DNA of 28,672 nt from an uncultured Verrucomicrobia subdivision 3 bacterium (GCA_903847285.1 CAINDH010000116.1:1-28672), one strand, 5' to 3'. Shown: positions 7,417-15,679, counted from the first letter of the stretch. The notes: a model not told the origin generated them from the sequence alone. Translations and numbers: made by a program.

Positions 7417-8991
7417 ATGATTGCGCTTAACGGACATAAACTTTCCATCGTCGAGACCTGGCAAATTTCCGCGCAGAAAACTCCTTGCAAACTTTCGCCC
7501 GCAGCCCGCCCGCTCATCCGCCGCAGCCGCAAGCTGGTGGAATCGCTCGCCGCCGAGCCGCGCGCCATCTATGGCATCAACACAGGCTTCGGACCGCTCA
7601 GCGGCTTCCGCATCAGCGGCGATGAACTCGCGCAGCATCAGATCAATCTCCTGCACCATCTGTCCGTCGGGCAAGGCGCGCATTTTTCAGAAGTTGAAAC
7701 CCGCGCCATCATGCTCGCGCGGGCGAATACTTTGGCGCACGGTTTTTCTGGAATCCGCGAGGAAGTGCTCGAGCTGTTGCTCGCGGCGTTGAATAAAAAT
7801 ATTCTGCCGGAAATTCCCTGCGAAGGTTCCGTCGGCGCGAGCGGCGATCTGGTTCCGCTGGCGCACATGGCGCGACTGCTTGTCGGCTTCGGCCACGCCA
7901 ATGTCGGCGGCAAAAGAATTCCGGCCGTGGCGGCGCTGAAAAAATCTCGGCTCAAACCCGTCAAGCTGCAGTGCAAGGAAGGCCTCGCTCTCGTCAACGG
8001 CACTTCGGTGATGACCGGCCTCGCTGCGCTTGCCACGCACGAAGCGGAAAAAATTCTGCGCTGGTCGGAGCGGTTGACCGCGTGTCTGTTTCAAGTTTTG
8101 GATGGCGAACCCGAAGCGCTCTGCCAGCAGATCCACATGGCTCGCGGCTTTCGCGGCCAGTCGCTTGTGGCGCACCGCATCAGTGATTCGCTCCGCACGC
8201 ATCCGAATTTTGCGAAGCGCATTGACGAACATCAGTGGGGTTCGCAAGCCAAGCCAGTCGAGCCGGGCACGGAAATCCAAGATCCGTATTCGCTTCGCTG
8301 CGCACCGCAGATACTCGGCGCGTTTCAGGAAGCGCACTGGCACGTCACAGAAGTTGTCACACGCGAACTGAACGCCAGCACGGACAATCCGCTCATTTTC
8401 CCGGAGACTGGCATGGTCATCCACGGCGGAAATTTTTACGGCCAACAAATCGCGATGGTCAGCGATTATCTGCGGATGGGACTCATCAAGGTCGCGCTGC
8501 TGGCCGAACGGCAGATCGAACGGCTCGTGAACTGGCGTTATAGCCGTGGCCTGCCACCGCTGCTCGCTGGCGGCGCACCGGGACTGAACACGGGTTTCGG
8601 TGGCGCACAACTGCTCGCGACATCCCTCGCGGCGGAAGCGCGCTTGCTCGGAATGCCAGCTTCCATCCAAACTATTTCTACGAACGCCAATAATCAAGAC
8701 GTCGTCAGCATGGGCACGCACGCGGCCAAGATGACGCGCGCCGTGCTGCCGCTCTGCTGGAAGATTCTTGCCATCGAGACGCTCACGCTCGTGCAGGCCG
8801 CCGACCAGCGCGCGCCGAAAAATGTTCTGGGCGGCGACTTCAAAAAACTTCACAAGCTGGTCCGCCAGCTTTCGCCGAAGCTTGAAAATGACCGACCTTT
8901 GTTTGAGGATATCGAGCGCATAACAGCGCTTCTCCAATCGGACAAAACGCAGAAGGATTTAGGACTCAATAAGGATTATGAAAACGCTTGA
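7417..8991 (+). CDS. Aromatic amino-acid ammonia-lyase (HAL/PAL/TAL family, tyrosine-type pocket)
   Basis: A 524-residue MIO enzyme. The Ala141-Ser142-Gly143 triad in 'GSVGASGDLVPLAHMA' forms the electrophilic MIO cofactor, and Tyr52 in 'IYGINTGFGPL' is the catalytic base region. Later motifs 'STDNPLIF' and 'GGNFYGQ' are intact. The selectivity position reads 'NLLHHLSVG' with His81-Leu82. Tyrosine ammonia-lyases carry His-Leu there, phenylalanine lyases Phe-Leu, and histidine lyases Ser-His, so tyrosine (giving p-coumarate) is the best guess; an aminomutase is an alternative. No urocanase or other hut gene is near. ATG 7417 matches the family start; the frame is open from 7339 but the extra 26 residues are not family-like. 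Its end overlaps the halogenase-like gene by 14 nt. Confidence 0.92.
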   Translation: MIALNGHKLSIVETWQISAQKTPCKLSPAARPLIRRSRKLVESLAAEPRAIYGINTGFGPLSGFRISGDELAQHQINLLHHLSVGQGAHFSEVETRAIMLARANTLAHGFSGIREEVLELLLAALNKNILPEIPCEGSVGASGDLVPLAHMARLLVGFGHANVGGKRIPAVAALKKSRLKPVKLQCKEGLALVNGTSVMTGLAALATHEAEKILRWSERLTACLFQVLDGEPEALCQQIHMARGFRGQSLVAHRISDSLRTHPNFAKRIDEHQWGSQAKPVEPGTEIQDPYSLRCAPQILGAFQEAHWHVTEVVTRELNASTDNPLIFPETGMVIHGGNFYGQQIAMVSDYLRMGLIKVALLAERQIERLVNWRYSRGLPPLLAGGAPGLNTGFGGAQLLATSLAAEARLLGMPASIQTISTNANNQDVVSMGTHAAKMTRAVLPLCWKILAIETLTLVQAADQRAPKNVLGGDFKKLHKLVRQLSPKLENDRPLFEDIERITALLQSDKTQKDLGLNKDYENA

Positions 8992-10222
8992 GACGGATGT
9001 TTTAATCATCGGTGCCGGCCCGGCGGGAACCCTAGCCGCCGCGCTGCTGCAAAAGGAAGGCTTTCGCCTGCTCGTTGTGGAGAAGCAAAGTTTTCCGCGC
9101 TTCGTCATCGGCGAATCCATGTTGCCGAGCAGCATGAATCTCTTGCAGGACGCCGGGCTGCTCGAAGCCGTAGAGAAGAAAAAATTTCTCCGCAAGAACG
9201 GCGCGGTGTTTTTGCGCGGCGAAGAAAGCTGCATCTTCGATTTTTCAACCCAGTTTACCAATGGTTTCAAATACACCTACCAAGTGCCGCGCGCGGAATT
9301 TGATAAAGCGCTCGCCGACGAAGTCTCGGCGCGAGGCGTGGAAGTTTTATACCGCCACGGCGTAACAGCGGTGGATTTCCAGCCGACATACGCCTCAGCT
9401 ACGGTCGAAGCGCCGGACGGAACCAGCTTCGAGGTGCGCGCAAAATTTATTTTGGATTGCAGCGGTTACGGCCGCGTGCTGCCGCGCCTGTTGGACTTGG
9501 AACGCCCATCGAATTTTCCGCTGCGTGAATCCCTGTTCACACACATCACCGGCGACGTGCGCCCGACCGGACGCGAGGAAGGAAAAATCTGGGTCTGCAT
9601 TCATCCCCAAGATGCTTGGATCTGGGTCATCCCATTTTCCGATGGCCGGACCAGCGCGGGCGTGGTGGCAACGCCAGAATTTTTCGCAAAATTTCCCGGC
9701 ACCCCAGACGAACAACTTCGCGCCATTCTGATGAGCGACCCGAACGCGGCGCGACGACTGGCAAAGATGGAATTTGTCATGCCTGCGCAACGCATCAGCG
9801 GCTACGCGTGCTCGGTGAAAAAACTTTACGGCGAACGCTTCGCGCTCGTAGGCAACGCCACGGAATTTCTCGACCCGGTTTTCAGCTCCGGCGTGTCGCT
9901 GGCCTTCGCCTCAGCGAGCCGCGCGGCCAAATTAGTTACACGCCAGCTGCACGGCGAAACGGTGGACTGGCAAGTGGAATACGCCGACCACGTCATGCAA
10001 GGTATCAACACCTTTCGCGCGTATGTGGCCGGCTGGTATGATGGCAAGCTGCCGACGATTTTCTTCGCCACGAACAAAAACCCGGCCATCATGCAGCAGA
10101 TTTGTTCCGTGCTGGCGGGCTACGTGTGGGACAAAACCAATCCTTACGTAGCGCAAGCAGAACGGGCGCTGGGTTTACTGGTGCAAGTCATTCGGCGGCA
10201 GCCCGCGACTGCGAGCAAATAA
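8978..10222 (+). CDS. Flavin-dependent halogenase-like / NAD(P)/FAD-dependent oxidoreductase
   Basis: A 414-residue flavoprotein. Visible are the FAD motif GAGPAG (12-17), 'RFVIGESMLPSS' (about 41-52, the GESxLP segment common in halogenases and their relatives), WIWVIP (214-219), which fits the WxWxIP halogenase signature, and 'FLDPVFSSG' (297-305), which fits the FxxPxxSxG motif described for flavin halogenases. Such enzymes use FADH2 and oxygen to halogenate an aromatic ring, often on a carrier-bound substrate. Some relatives with these motifs are reductases or monooxygenases, and I cannot place the catalytic lysine without an alignment. Its ATG lies inside the end of the ammonia-lyase gene (14-nt overlap), so the two are surely co-transcribed. 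Halogenation of a coumarate-derived aryl group is an inference. Confidence 0.82.
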   Translation: MKTLETDVLIIGAGPAGTLAAALLQKEGFRLLVVEKQSFPRFVIGESMLPSSMNLLQDAGLLEAVEKKKFLRKNGAVFLRGEESCIFDFSTQFTNGFKYTYQVPRAEFDKALADEVSARGVEVLYRHGVTAVDFQPTYASATVEAPDGTSFEVRAKFILDCSGYGRVLPRLLDLERPSNFPLRESLFTHITGDVRPTGREEGKIWVCIHPQDAWIWVIPFSDGRTSAGVVATPEFFAKFPGTPDEQLRAILMSDPNAARRLAKMEFVMPAQRISGYACSVKKLYGERFALVGNATEFLDPVFSSGVSLAFASASRAAKLVTRQLHGETVDWQVEYADHVMQGINTFRAYVAGWYDGKLPTIFFATNKNPAIMQQICSVLAGYVWDKTNPYVAQAERALGLLVQVIRRQPATASK

Positions 10223-10235
10223 AATATTTCACTCT

Positions 10236-11753
10236 TCACGCCGCAATCTTCAGATGCGAGATGCGGAACACCGCGCCGCGCGGCTCGTTTGGCAGACATG
10301 CAATCTCCCAGCCGTGCGCGGAAACAATCTGTTGCACGACGGCCAGGCCCAAGCCAGTGCCTTTTTGATGCGTGGTGAAATACGGTTTGAAAATTTCAAC
10401 GCGGTTCGCTGCTGTCACGCCGGGACCATCATCTCGAATCTCCAGCGCGGCACTGTTGCCAACAGCCGCCAGGATGACGATTTGAATTTTCCCATGTTCA
10501 TCGGCGGCTTGAATCGCATTGAGAATCAAATTGAACAACACTTGCCGTAATAATTGTTCGTCGGCTTCCACGGAAAAACTTTCGCCACTGACTTCCATGC
10601 GTAATTTCTTTTCCTCGATGTCGAAACCGAGCGTGCGGACAACTTCCCGGCAAGCGGCAGCGAGCGCAACGTTGGTGCGACGGACTTCGCGCGGGCGTGA
10701 GTAGTTGATGAACTCGGTGAGCTGCGCGGTGACCTTGTCCGTCTGATCCACGATAGTGCGGGATTTTTCCTGCACGTCCGGCGCAGCTCCGGGCGAGCGA
10801 GCGAGCATCTGCGCCTGGCCGCGGATGATATTGAGCGGGTTACGCGTCTCGTGCGCGAGACCGGCAGCGGCAAGGTTCAATTCCTTCAGATGCGAGTTCT
10901 GTTCACTCGCGCGGACAAGGCGGATTTGCAAATCAGCGGTGCGCGCCATGTTGCGCCAGGCCAGCCCCGCACCCAGCGCCGAAATGCCCGCAAAAAATCC
11001 GATGATGCAGCGCAGCCACCAATCGTGCGTGACGAGGGCACGGAAATTTTCGGTGGACATCACCAGCACGAGGCCGTGGAGTTCACGCTTGGCGGCGATG
11101 GCTTTGAATTCCGCGTCGCTCATCCCGCGCATCCACGGTGGACGGCGGCCGCCGCCACGCTGGCGTTCGCCTTCCGGCGGCGGCGCAGGCACTTCGATTT
11201 CGCCCGCCGCATTGGTGGGCGGCGCGGGAAGATTCGTCAGAGAAAAACCATTCCGGCCATCGCGCGCGAAACCATTCGTCAGGTTACGGAACGACGGTAG
11301 CACGACTGTGGGATTGTTCGTCACGCCTTCGGGATTCACGCTCGCACCTTCAACGGGCAAAACGAAAACGACGCTGGCTTCCGACCAGCGCTCACTCTCA
11401 CCCGCGGCTTCACGGGAGAGCAAATTGGTTTCGCCCGCGGCGACGACGGTTTCGCCATCGTTATTCAGCAAGCCAATGGCAAGCAACTGACTCGCTTTGA
11501 CGAGTTCGTTCGTGCGGACGCTGGCGAGCTCGTTCAACACTGGATCGAGCCGATCCTGAAACAAGGCACCGCGAAAACGCAATGCCCGGGTGACCGCGCT
11601 CAACGTGCTAGCAATCTCATGCGAACGGTTCCGCAGGTCAGCCTTCGCAGCTTCGACGACTCGGCGATGCTCAGTGACCTGCCACGCGATGACAAAAAGC
11701 AACGCGCCGAGCAGCAGTGTGCCGACCCAAAGCCCTCGTTTTTCGCGGTTCAT
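10236..11753 (-). CDS. Membrane sensor histidine kinase
   Basis: A 505-residue kinase. The first membrane helix (about 8-25) and the second (about 264-284) enclose a periplasmic sensor region of about 240 residues that I do not recognise and that contains a Pro/Gly/Arg-rich stretch (about 185-215). A HisKA domain follows with the H-box 'LAHETRNPLN' (phospho-acceptor His301), then a HATPase_c domain with the N-box 'NLILNAIQA', G1 'DDGPGV' and G2 'GTGLGLA'. The H-box style is that of NtrB-like kinases. No response regulator is in the window. It begins 58 bp after the secretin core gene on the same strand, so it may be the last gene of the secretion operon. It converges with the halogenase-like gene, with 13 bp between the stops. 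Confidence 0.93.
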   Translation of the reverse strand: MNREKRGLWVGTLLLGALLFVIAWQVTEHRRVVEAAKADLRNRSHEIASTLSAVTRALRFRGALFQDRLDPVLNELASVRTNELVKASQLLAIGLLNNDGETVVAAGETNLLSREAAGESERWSEASVVFVLPVEGASVNPEGVTNNPTVVLPSFRNLTNGFARDGRNGFSLTNLPAPPTNAAGEIEVPAPPPEGERQRGGGRRPPWMRGMSDAEFKAIAAKRELHGLVLVMSTENFRALVTHDWWLRCIIGFFAGISALGAGLAWRNMARTADLQIRLVRASEQNSHLKELNLAAAGLAHETRNPLNIIRGQAQMLARSPGAAPDVQEKSRTIVDQTDKVTAQLTEFINYSRPREVRRTNVALAAACREVVRTLGFDIEEKKLRMEVSGESFSVEADEQLLRQVLFNLILNAIQAADEHGKIQIVILAAVGNSAALEIRDDGPGVTAANRVEIFKPYFTTHQKGTGLGLAVVQQIVSAHGWEIACLPNEPRGAVFRISHLKIAA

Positions 11754-11811
11754 GGTTGAATCATTCTCGCCCTCGTCCTGAATTTAATTCGCGAACGACG
11801 AGGAGAAAAGT

Positions 11812-13050
11812 TTACTTCTTCTTCGCTGGGATACGTTCGAGAAACTGGTTCAAGTCTTTTTCGGCAATCGAGTCTTTGATGATTGGCGTCTGGCGTTGTT
11901 CACCGGTTGACATGTTCGCCAGCTGATTCGGTGAATTGATGATATGTGGGGTGAGAAACATAAGCAGCTCCGTCTTGTTGTCGGCTTTCTTGTTTGTCTT
12001 GAACAAATTGCCGAGGAACGGAATGTCGCCGAGAAAGGGCACCTTGTTTTCGGCTGAGGTGTGTTGGTTGCCAATGAGTCCGCCGATGACCACCGGCTCT
12101 GCGTCTGGGGTGACCACGACGGTGTCTGCAGAGCGGATGTTCAGGTAGGGTGCGGAAGCACCGTTGCCAATGGCCTGCGATTGCGTCGGGTCAATGGACG
12201 AAATCTGCGGCTGCAAAATCATTTCCACCAAGTTATTCGCGCCGATGAAAGGCGTAACGTTCAAAATGATTCCCACATCTGTGTAGGTCACATTAACAAT
12301 CGGAATCGCCGTGTTGCCGGAGGTCTGATACGAGACGCTTGTGGGCAGAGGCACAGATTGGCCGACGACTATTTTTGCAAGCTGTCCATCACGCGCAAGG
12401 ATGGATGGCCGTGAGAGAACCTGCGCCCGTCCAGCCGTCGCAATTGCCCGCAGCGTCGCCTGAAAATCATTGCCCGCAAGCTGGTAGAAACCGTTCGGGC
12501 CGACGGTTGACGACGGTGAGAGCGCAGCGGAGCCGTTTTGTAATAGCCCACCCAGCGCGGTGAAGTTGGTCACTACAGAATTTGCCCCGGCGAGGCCGAA
12601 GGCGTTGGCGGCGCTGGATTGCAGGTTGTTGCCCAAGCCCTTGGTGAAGCCGCCTTCCACGCCGATGTCTGAGCCGTCGTTGCGCTGCACTTCGATGAAT
12701 ACAACCTTGATGAGCACCTGCCGTTTGGGAGCGTCGAGGTTTTGGATGACGTTGCGAATCTGCGCGGCAGTCGTCTCATCCGCGATGACCACAAGATTGT
12801 GCGTCTCTGGATCCACCGTGATGGTGGCGTTACCGACTGAGCCGTTATTGTTGTAGGCAGAAGTGGAAGTAGAACTACGACTCGTATTATTGCCGCCATT
12901 AAAACCACCGCCCCCGAAACCACCGAAGCCGCCAAACCCACCGAAGCCGCCAAACCCACCGCCGCCGCCACGTTGGGCGTGCACCGTCAGCGTGGCGCAG
13001 GCGAACGCAAACACCACAAGGGAAATTTTTTTCACTAAGTTCGTATTCAT
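11812..13050 (-). CDS. gspD: Secretin core (C-terminal part of GspD) with its own signal peptide
   Basis: A 412-residue protein. It starts with a classical signal peptide (MNTNLVKK, hydrophobic core, predicted cleavage VHA-Q at about 25/26), followed by a Gly/Phe and Ser/Asn-rich stretch (27-75). The segment 'ITVDPETHNLVVIADETTAAQIRNVIQNLD' (76-106) is the second half of an N3-type ring-building domain. Next comes the outer-membrane secretin domain (about 108-385), with 'RQVLIKVVFIEVQ' and the conserved 'VPFLGDIPFLGNLF' near its end. It would form the multimeric outer-membrane pore of the type II secretion system. The N0-N2 domains and the first half of N3 are encoded by the preceding separate gene, 30 bp upstream. 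The Gly-rich part contains a perfect tandem 18-mer (12921-12956). Confidence 0.92.
   Translation of the reverse strand: MNTNLVKKISLVVFAFACATLTVHAQRGGGGGFGGFGGFGGFGGFGGGGFNGGNNTSRSSTSTSAYNNNGSVGNATITVDPETHNLVVIADETTAAQIRNVIQNLDAPKRQVLIKVVFIEVQRNDGSDIGVEGGFTKGLGNNLQSSAANAFGLAGANSVVTNFTALGGLLQNGSAALSPSSTVGPNGFYQLAGNDFQATLRAIATAGRAQVLSRPSILARDGQLAKIVVGQSVPLPTSVSYQTSGNTAIPIVNVTYTDVGIILNVTPFIGANNLVEMILQPQISSIDPTQSQAIGNGASAPYLNIRSADTVVVTPDAEPVVIGGLIGNQHTSAENKVPFLGDIPFLGNLFKTNKKADNKTELLMFLTPHIINSPNQLANMSTGEQRQTPIIKDSIAEKDLNQFLERIPAKKK
12921..12956. repeat. Tandem 18-bp repeat encoding the Gly/Phe-rich linker
   Basis: Two adjacent perfect copies of an 18-mer (12921-12938 and 12939-12956), flanked by degenerate copies, encode the repeated GGFGGF linker after the signal peptide of the secretin core protein. 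Length changes here would stay in frame. Confidence 0.8.
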
Positions 13051-13080
13051 AAAATTTTCTAGTTGATGGTTCTCTGCGTA

Positions 13081-14511
13081 TCAAAATCCGCGGCTGCCGC
13101 CGGTGCGACTGCTGCCGCTGGTGCCAAAGCCAGAACTGCTGCTGGATGAACTGGTGGTCGTAGCATTGTTAACCGAGCGCTGCTGGAGCGCACTGTTCTG
13201 CGAAGAGCCGGTGGTGGTGCGGGAATTATTTCCCTGAAACATTCCTTGCAACACCTGTGCAGCCTGTTGTGAATCTGCATTGTCCATGTGGAAAACATAA
13301 ACCTTCTGGTCTCGAGTCGACGCCACATCGAGGTCTTTCATCATGCCAGCAATTTCTTCCATCAAGTCTTTGGGGGCGGTCACGATAACGGCTTGGATGC
13401 GCGAATCGGCCACGGCAGAAACTTGCGTGGCCTTCTTGATGCGGTCGTTAGAACCGCTGCTGGTTCCACCGCCGCCGCCACTCATCATGCGTTGGAAAAA
13501 GCCGCCCGGACCGCCGCCGCCACCGCCGCCGAAACGTGTCGGCGTTTGCGTGCCGCCAGAACTGCTGCTTGGGAAAATACTCGTGAGCTCGGTGGCCACG
13601 TCAGTCGGGTTGGCGTATTGCAGACGGAACACACGAATTTCCGTTTCCGCTTCGGCGCTGTTATCAATCGCGCGGATGATTTCCGCGAGATGCCGGATGT
13701 TCGACTGCGTGTCGGTGATGACTATGGAATTGCCCGCCTCGTTCGCCACAACCGTGGCTTGCGGCGAAACGAACAGCGATAAATCCGAAACCAATTGCCG
13801 CGCTTCGACGAAACGAATCGGGATGATTTGCGTCACAATTTCGGCTGTCTTCGGGATTTCAGCCGGATTGTTGCCGGACTTGACCGGAATATCACGCGTC
13901 TTCGCATCGTTTTTATCCACGATGGTTAACGTGCGTCCGTCGCGAATGGCAGCGTAACCGTTCTTGTTCAGCACGGAATTCAGCAAGTCCACCGCCTCGT
14001 CCTTCGTCACCGGCTGGCTGCTGATGATGCTCACGCTGCCGCGCACCTGCGCGTCGAGCACGATGATGAAGCCCGCCGCGTCGCTCAAATAATTCAGCAC
14101 CATATCGAGCGGCGCGTTTTTGAAATTCATCCGCAGCTCGCTCGCGTTAGTTCCCTTCATTTCCGGTGGCGTAAAGGCGGATTGAACCTTCGGCGTCTCT
14201 GCGCCCAACGGTTTCGTCGGCTGGATGCTGGCGGAAGACTTGGGGGAATTATCCTTGGGCGCATCCGGCAGATTACCCTGCTCTTGGGCGGCAATTGCCT
14301 GAATTATTTCCGGCGGTGGCGTGGGCAACGCGCTCAAGTCGGGCGGCGCAGCCTCGACTGCTGGCGGCGCACCGGCCTCTGCATTTGGCGGCGTCGCGGG
14401 CTGCTCAGCGGCGGGCGAGTTGTTGCCATTGTCTGGCGCAGGCTGCGCGGCGGCTGGTAACAGCAACCCTGCAACGGCCACGGCGATAAGAGTGGAGAGA
14501 ATTGTTTTCAT
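13081..14511 (-). CDS. gspD: Periplasmic N-domain half of a split GspD secretin
   Basis: A 476-residue exported protein with a signal peptide (cleavage about AAA-Q at 22/23) and a Pro/Ala-rich linker (about 24-115). Its domains are N0 ('LRMNFKNAPLDMVLNYLSDAAGF', about 126-200), N1 (about 225-284), N2 (about 290-396, interrupted by a Gly-rich loop 315-358), and the first half of an N3 domain ('QKVYVFHMDNADSQQAAQVLQGMF', about 402-425) that runs into a Ser/Thr/Asn tail and stops. There is no beta-barrel secretin domain. The missing second half of N3 and the barrel are in the next gene. It would form the periplasmic vestibule of the type II pore. The stop is TGA and is in frame with the next gene. 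The ATG overlaps the TGA of the GspC-like gene (ATGA). Confidence 0.9.
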   Translation of the reverse strand: MKTILSTLIAVAVAGLLLPAAAQPAPDNGNNSPAAEQPATPPNAEAGAPPAVEAAPPDLSALPTPPPEIIQAIAAQEQGNLPDAPKDNSPKSSASIQPTKPLGAETPKVQSAFTPPEMKGTNASELRMNFKNAPLDMVLNYLSDAAGFIIVLDAQVRGSVSIISSQPVTKDEAVDLLNSVLNKNGYAAIRDGRTLTIVDKNDAKTRDIPVKSGNNPAEIPKTAEIVTQIIPIRFVEARQLVSDLSLFVSPQATVVANEAGNSIVITDTQSNIRHLAEIIRAIDNSAEAETEIRVFRLQYANPTDVATELTSIFPSSSSGGTQTPTRFGGGGGGGPGGFFQRMMSGGGGGTSSGSNDRIKKATQVSAVADSRIQAVIVTAPKDLMEEIAGMMKDLDVASTRDQKVYVFHMDNADSQQAAQVLQGMFQGNNSRTTTGSSQNSALQQRSVNNATTTSSSSSSSGFGTSGSSRTGGSRGF

Positions 14512-15131
14512 TGGTTTTCCTTTGCGCGTTTTTCCATGAGTCGTTTCAAAATATCGTTGCCCTGCAAATTTACCGACGGCGCAGCAGCGGGAGTTTCCGC
14601 CGAGCCGGTTGAGGAGCTTTCACTTTCTGTCGACGCGGCTACTGGTTCGCCGGCGGGCGCGTTGCCGGATGAGTCATCGCTCAATTTCCAAGCTTTGCCG
14701 TCCTGATGCAACTGGTCGCCAATCTTCATCTGAAATTCTTTTTTGTCCGCGCCCACTAGCGTCACCTCAGTGGCGGCAACTTCCTTGACCTGATAGCCGG
14801 CAACTTCATCGCCGACTCCGAGAATTTTTTTCATCTCCGAATCGTTGGCGTTAAAAAAAGCGAACCGCCCCTTTTCGTAGCTCATAGTGCCGACCAATGC
14901 GACGAATGGCGCGCCGGAACTCCGCGTCCGCGTCCGCGTCCGCGTCCGCGCCTGCACTGTCCGTGTGCTGTGTGGCACGCGGTTGGGGTCAAAAATGTTC
15001 CGGTCGGTGATGAAGCCGCTAAACTTGGCGTAGTCCGTATCACCCGGCATATTCGACTGCGCCGCTGCAGGAAAATTTCCAACAAACGTGATCAATGCCA
15101 GCAAAATAATTTTAGTCGGTGTGGATTTCAT
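14508..15131 (-). CDS. gspC: GspC-like (HR-domain) type II secretion protein
   Basis: A 207-residue protein placed directly before the secretin genes. It has an N-terminal hydrophobic segment that looks like a cleavable signal peptide (AAA-Q at about 24/25) rather than a GspC membrane anchor. 'ITDRNIFDPNR' is typical of GspC/PilP-type linkers, and a TRTRTRTR run is encoded by a hexanucleotide repeat. A beta-rich domain (about 75-140, 'FVALVGTMSYEKGRFAFFNAND...GDEVAGYQV') resembles the HR domain that docks on the secretin N0 domain. An acidic/Ser/Ala-rich tail ends in a helix. No PDZ domain is present. By position and HR-like domain it should connect the inner-membrane platform to the secretin. 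PilP-like is an alternative name. Overlaps by 4 nt at both ends (ATGA) indicate coupling. Confidence 0.72.
   Translation of the reverse strand: MKSTPTKIILLALITFVGNFPAAAQSNMPGDTDYAKFSGFITDRNIFDPNRVPHSTRTVQARTRTRTRTRSSGAPFVALVGTMSYEKGRFAFFNANDSEMKKILGVGDEVAGYQVKEVAATEVTLVGADKKEFQMKIGDQLHQDGKAWKLSDDSSGNAPAGEPVAASTESESSSTGSAETPAAAPSVNLQGNDILKRLMEKRAKENQ
14922..14951. repeat. Hexanucleotide tandem repeat within the GspC-like gene
   Basis: Four perfect CCGCGT units plus a fifth, near-perfect unit (14922-14951) encode alternating Thr-Arg residues on the minus strand. Slippage would change the linker by whole TR dipeptides without a frameshift. Confidence 0.85.
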
Positions 15132-15679
15132 TTTTTATCCTGCTGTTTGGTTTCCGGCTGCACGAGCGCGAGGCCGTTCACTTCCAGACTGAGCGACAAT
15201 TGTTGCCCCGTGGTGTCGTGCGTGCTCAATTCCACCGTGTCCAGCCGCAACGCCACCGGGCCTTTTTCCACTTCGTAAAGAAACCTGCTCAACGTGCCGA
15301 GGCTGCCCGACGCCTCCACACGACAGGCGAGCGTCATGTAGTTAGTCGAATCATTTTTCCACGACGGCATCAGGCTCGTAAGCTGCGCGCCGCTGTTGTT
15401 CGCCCAGCCGTCAAATGATTTCAACAGCTGCTGCTCCGCCAACGACGTATTTCCCGGCAATGCGCCGGTGCGCATCTCGGACCAATGGCTGCGAATAGCC
15501 GTCTCACGCTTGATGAGCTGGTTGCCATCCGCAACGCGCGTCCGCAAATCTTTGATCTGTGCAGAGCGCGACGACCACCAGCCTTGCAGCGGCGGGATAA
15601 TGAAATTCACCAAGATGGCCAACCCGACCACAGCAACCGTCAGCACCATCAGAAAATGTTCCCGGTTTTTAAATTTCAT
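15128..15679 (-). CDS. gspM: GspM/PilO-like inner-membrane assembly protein
   Basis: A 183-residue bitopic protein with a short cytosolic N-terminus, one membrane helix (about 9-29, 'FLMVLTVAVVGLAILVNFIIP'), a coiled-coil stretch (about 34-60) and a periplasmic ferredoxin-like alpha/beta domain (about 95-170). This is the plan of GspM and PilO. It would pair with the PilM/PilN-like GspL protein in the inner-membrane platform. Sequence identity to named families is low, so the call rests on architecture and on position between gspL and gspC-like. Its ATG overlaps the TGA of gspL and its TGA overlaps the ATG of the GspC-like gene. Confidence 0.72.
   Translation of the reverse strand: MKFKNREHFLMVLTVAVVGLAILVNFIIPPLQGWWSSRSAQIKDLRTRVADGNQLIKRETAIRSHWSEMRTGALPGNTSLAEQQLLKSFDGWANNSGAQLTSLMPSWKNDSTNYMTLACRVEASGSLGTLSRFLYEVEKGPVALRLDTVELSTHDTTGQQLSLSLEVNGLALVQPETKQQDKK

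Noticed and set aside
7687..8937. Minus-strand open frame of 416 codons
   Set aside because: Antisense to the ammonia-lyase; no recognisable motif.
12901..12970. Short repeats considered as a CRISPR-like array
   Set aside because: The units are adjacent without spacers and encode a Gly/Phe linker in frame, so this is protein low complexity.
11812..14511. Secretin split as a simple nonsense mutation of one gene
   Set aside because: The second part has a complete signal peptide of its own at the junction, which a single point mutation would not create; I treat it as two genes.
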